Program-made: the position numbers and the translations under genes
NCBI GenBank assembly: GCA_958453575.1
Contig: CAUDYH010000083.1
Coordinates: forward strand, 1 to 6,180
Origin: an uncultured Collinsella sp.
Lineage (GTDB): Bacteria > Actinomycetota > Coriobacteriia > Coriobacteriales > Coriobacteriaceae
Direction of reading: 5' to 3'
DNA length: 6,180 bases
In this document: positions 5,408 through 6,180 of the stretch, piece after piece
How the letters are laid out: each line of letters opens with the position of its first letter
Position numbering within the stretch: position 1 is the stretch's first letter
Notes under the pieces: model-generated
The model's database searches: none
The model's input: the letters and a program-made list of their open reading frames with translations, nothing else
Told to the model about the DNA's origin: nothing

Positions 5408-6180
5408 GTGGCAAAGAAGAAGACGAAGAACCAGCCAAAGAAAAAGCAGGTCAACGCCGAGAATGTCATCGGCCTGCACTCCGAGGTCACCGACCAGCCG
5501 ATCACGCAGACGCTCGAGGTCAACTACATGCCCTACGCCATGAGCGTCAACGTCTCGCGTGCGTTCCCCGAGATCGACGGCTTTAAGCCCTCGCATCGCA
5601 AGCTGCTCTACACCATGTACAAGATGGGCCTGCTCAAGGGCGAGCGCCAGAAGAGCGCCAACATCGTGGGCCAGACCATGAAGCTCAACCCGCACGGCGA
5701 CGCCGCGATCTACGAGACGATGGTGCGTCTGGCCACCGGCAATGAGGCGCTGCTTGCCCCCTTCGTGGAGTCGAAGGGCAACTTTGGCAAGTACTATTCG
5801 GGCGACCTGAGCTACGCCGCCTCGCGTTATACCGAGGCTAAGCTCTCCCCCATCAGCGCCGAAATCTTCAAGGACATCGACAAGGATCCGGTCGACTTCG
5901 TCGACAGCTACGACGGTGCCATGAAGGAGCCGCGCCTGCTGCCCACCACGTTCCCCAACATCCTTGTCTCGGCCAATAAGGGCATCGGCGTCGCCATGGC
6001 GTCCGACATCTGCGGTTTCAACCTCAACGAGGTCTGCACCGCCACGATGCACTACCTGCAGGATCCCGACTGCGACCTGCTCGAGTACATGCCCATGCCC
6101 GACTTCTCGACCGGCGGCGAGATTATCTACCGCCGCGAGGAGATGGAGAAGATCATCGAGACCGGCCTTGGTAGTTTCCA
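5408..6180 (+). CDS. Type IIA topoisomerase A subunit (GyrA/ParC-like), 3' end outside window
   Basis: The GTG at 5408 starts the gene, with AAGAGGA at 5397-5403 just upstream; 257 codons are visible. After a Lys-rich leader (residues 1-14) comes the cleavage-domain core: RAFPEIDGFKPSHRKLLYTMY, NPHGDAAIYETMVRL (winged-helix recognition helix), KGNFG, and RYTEAKLSP, in which Tyr141 (5828-5830) is the active-site tyrosine that attaches to DNA, preceded by Arg140. NKGIGVAMA contains Ile193, the counterpart of the DNA-intercalating Ile. The subunit cuts and rejoins DNA and would pair with the B subunit just upstream. Compared with E. coli GyrA, Ser83 is Ala99 and Asp87 is Glu103. Without the C-terminal domain (no GyrA box in view) gyrase cannot be separated from topoisomerase IV, but the sequence resembles the divergent paralogue found with the upstream B-type subunit rather than housekeeping gyrA. 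Confidence 0.93.
   Translation, partial: MAKKKTKNQPKKKQVNAENVIGLHSEVTDQPITQTLEVNYMPYAMSVNVSRAFPEIDGFKPSHRKLLYTMYKMGLLKGERQKSANIVGQTMKLNPHGDAAIYETMVRLATGNEALLAPFVESKGNFGKYYSGDLSYAASRYTEAKLSPISAEIFKDIDKDPVDFVDSYDGAMKEPRLLPTTFPNILVSANKGIGVAMASDICGFNLNEVCTATMHYLQDPDCDLLEYMPMPDFSTGGEIIYRREEMEKIIETGLGSF

Noticed and set aside
5045..6052. A 335-codon minus-strand open frame opposite the topoisomerase genes
   Set aside because: It spans the 3' end of the B subunit, the gap and the A subunit, and its Val/Leu/Asp-rich translation is what the antisense of a G/C-ending coding sequence gives. It has no family features.

Overview
The window looks like chromosomal DNA of a high-GC human-gut actinobacterium of the class Coriobacteriia, most likely Collinsella or a close relative. 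This is inferred from protein style, the G/C-ending codon bias in the topoisomerase genes, strong AAAGGAG-type ribosome sites, and a cell-wall anchored surface protein with a LAGTG sorting signal. No rRNA, tRNA, CRISPR array, transposase or integrase is visible.

Layout. (1) 1-819, plus: the C-terminal end of a large secreted surface protein with a Ser/Gly linker, a sortase signal, a membrane segment and a basic stop-transfer. (2) 820-1822, minus: a two-gene operon with a small XRE-family repressor-like protein (76 aa) followed by a four-pass membrane protein (194 aa). It has a near-consensus sigma-70-type promoter flanked by three GACAGATAT-like half-sites, a Shine-Dalgarno that overlaps the upstream stop codon, and a terminator shared with the convergent surface-protein gene. 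(3) 1973-3001, minus: a lipoprotein gene of 342 codons interrupted by one in-frame TAG at codon 244; reading continues as clear coding sequence to a TAA at 1973-1975, followed by a strong terminator. (4) 3002-3368: a 367-bp intergenic region with a 10-bp dyad, a perfect CGAAC-N4-GTTCG palindrome resembling a LexA/SOS box, and a plus-strand promoter. (5) 3369-6180, plus: a type IIA topoisomerase operon, with an ATPase/TOPRIM B-subunit gene split by a net -1 frameshift near 4200-4211, then a GTG-started A-subunit gene that runs off the window.

How the genes work together. The two topoisomerase subunits would form an A2B2 ATP-dependent DNA topoisomerase. They resemble a divergent gyrase/topoisomerase IV-like pair of Clostridia and Coriobacteriia rather than the housekeeping gyrase. 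The XRE/membrane pair is a typical autoregulated regulator-effector unit of unknown function.

Main points of interest: the B-subunit frameshift leaves an ATGA stop/start overlap that could turn one gene into two coupled halves; a possible SOS box precedes that operon; the A subunit has Ala where quinolone-sensitive enzymes have Ser; the lipoprotein carries a lone amber codon; and two minus-strand terminators share a conserved 16-nt flank. Two separate ORF breaks in about 2 kb also mean that sequencing or assembly error must be excluded first. I did not find a clear novel defence or mobile system here.
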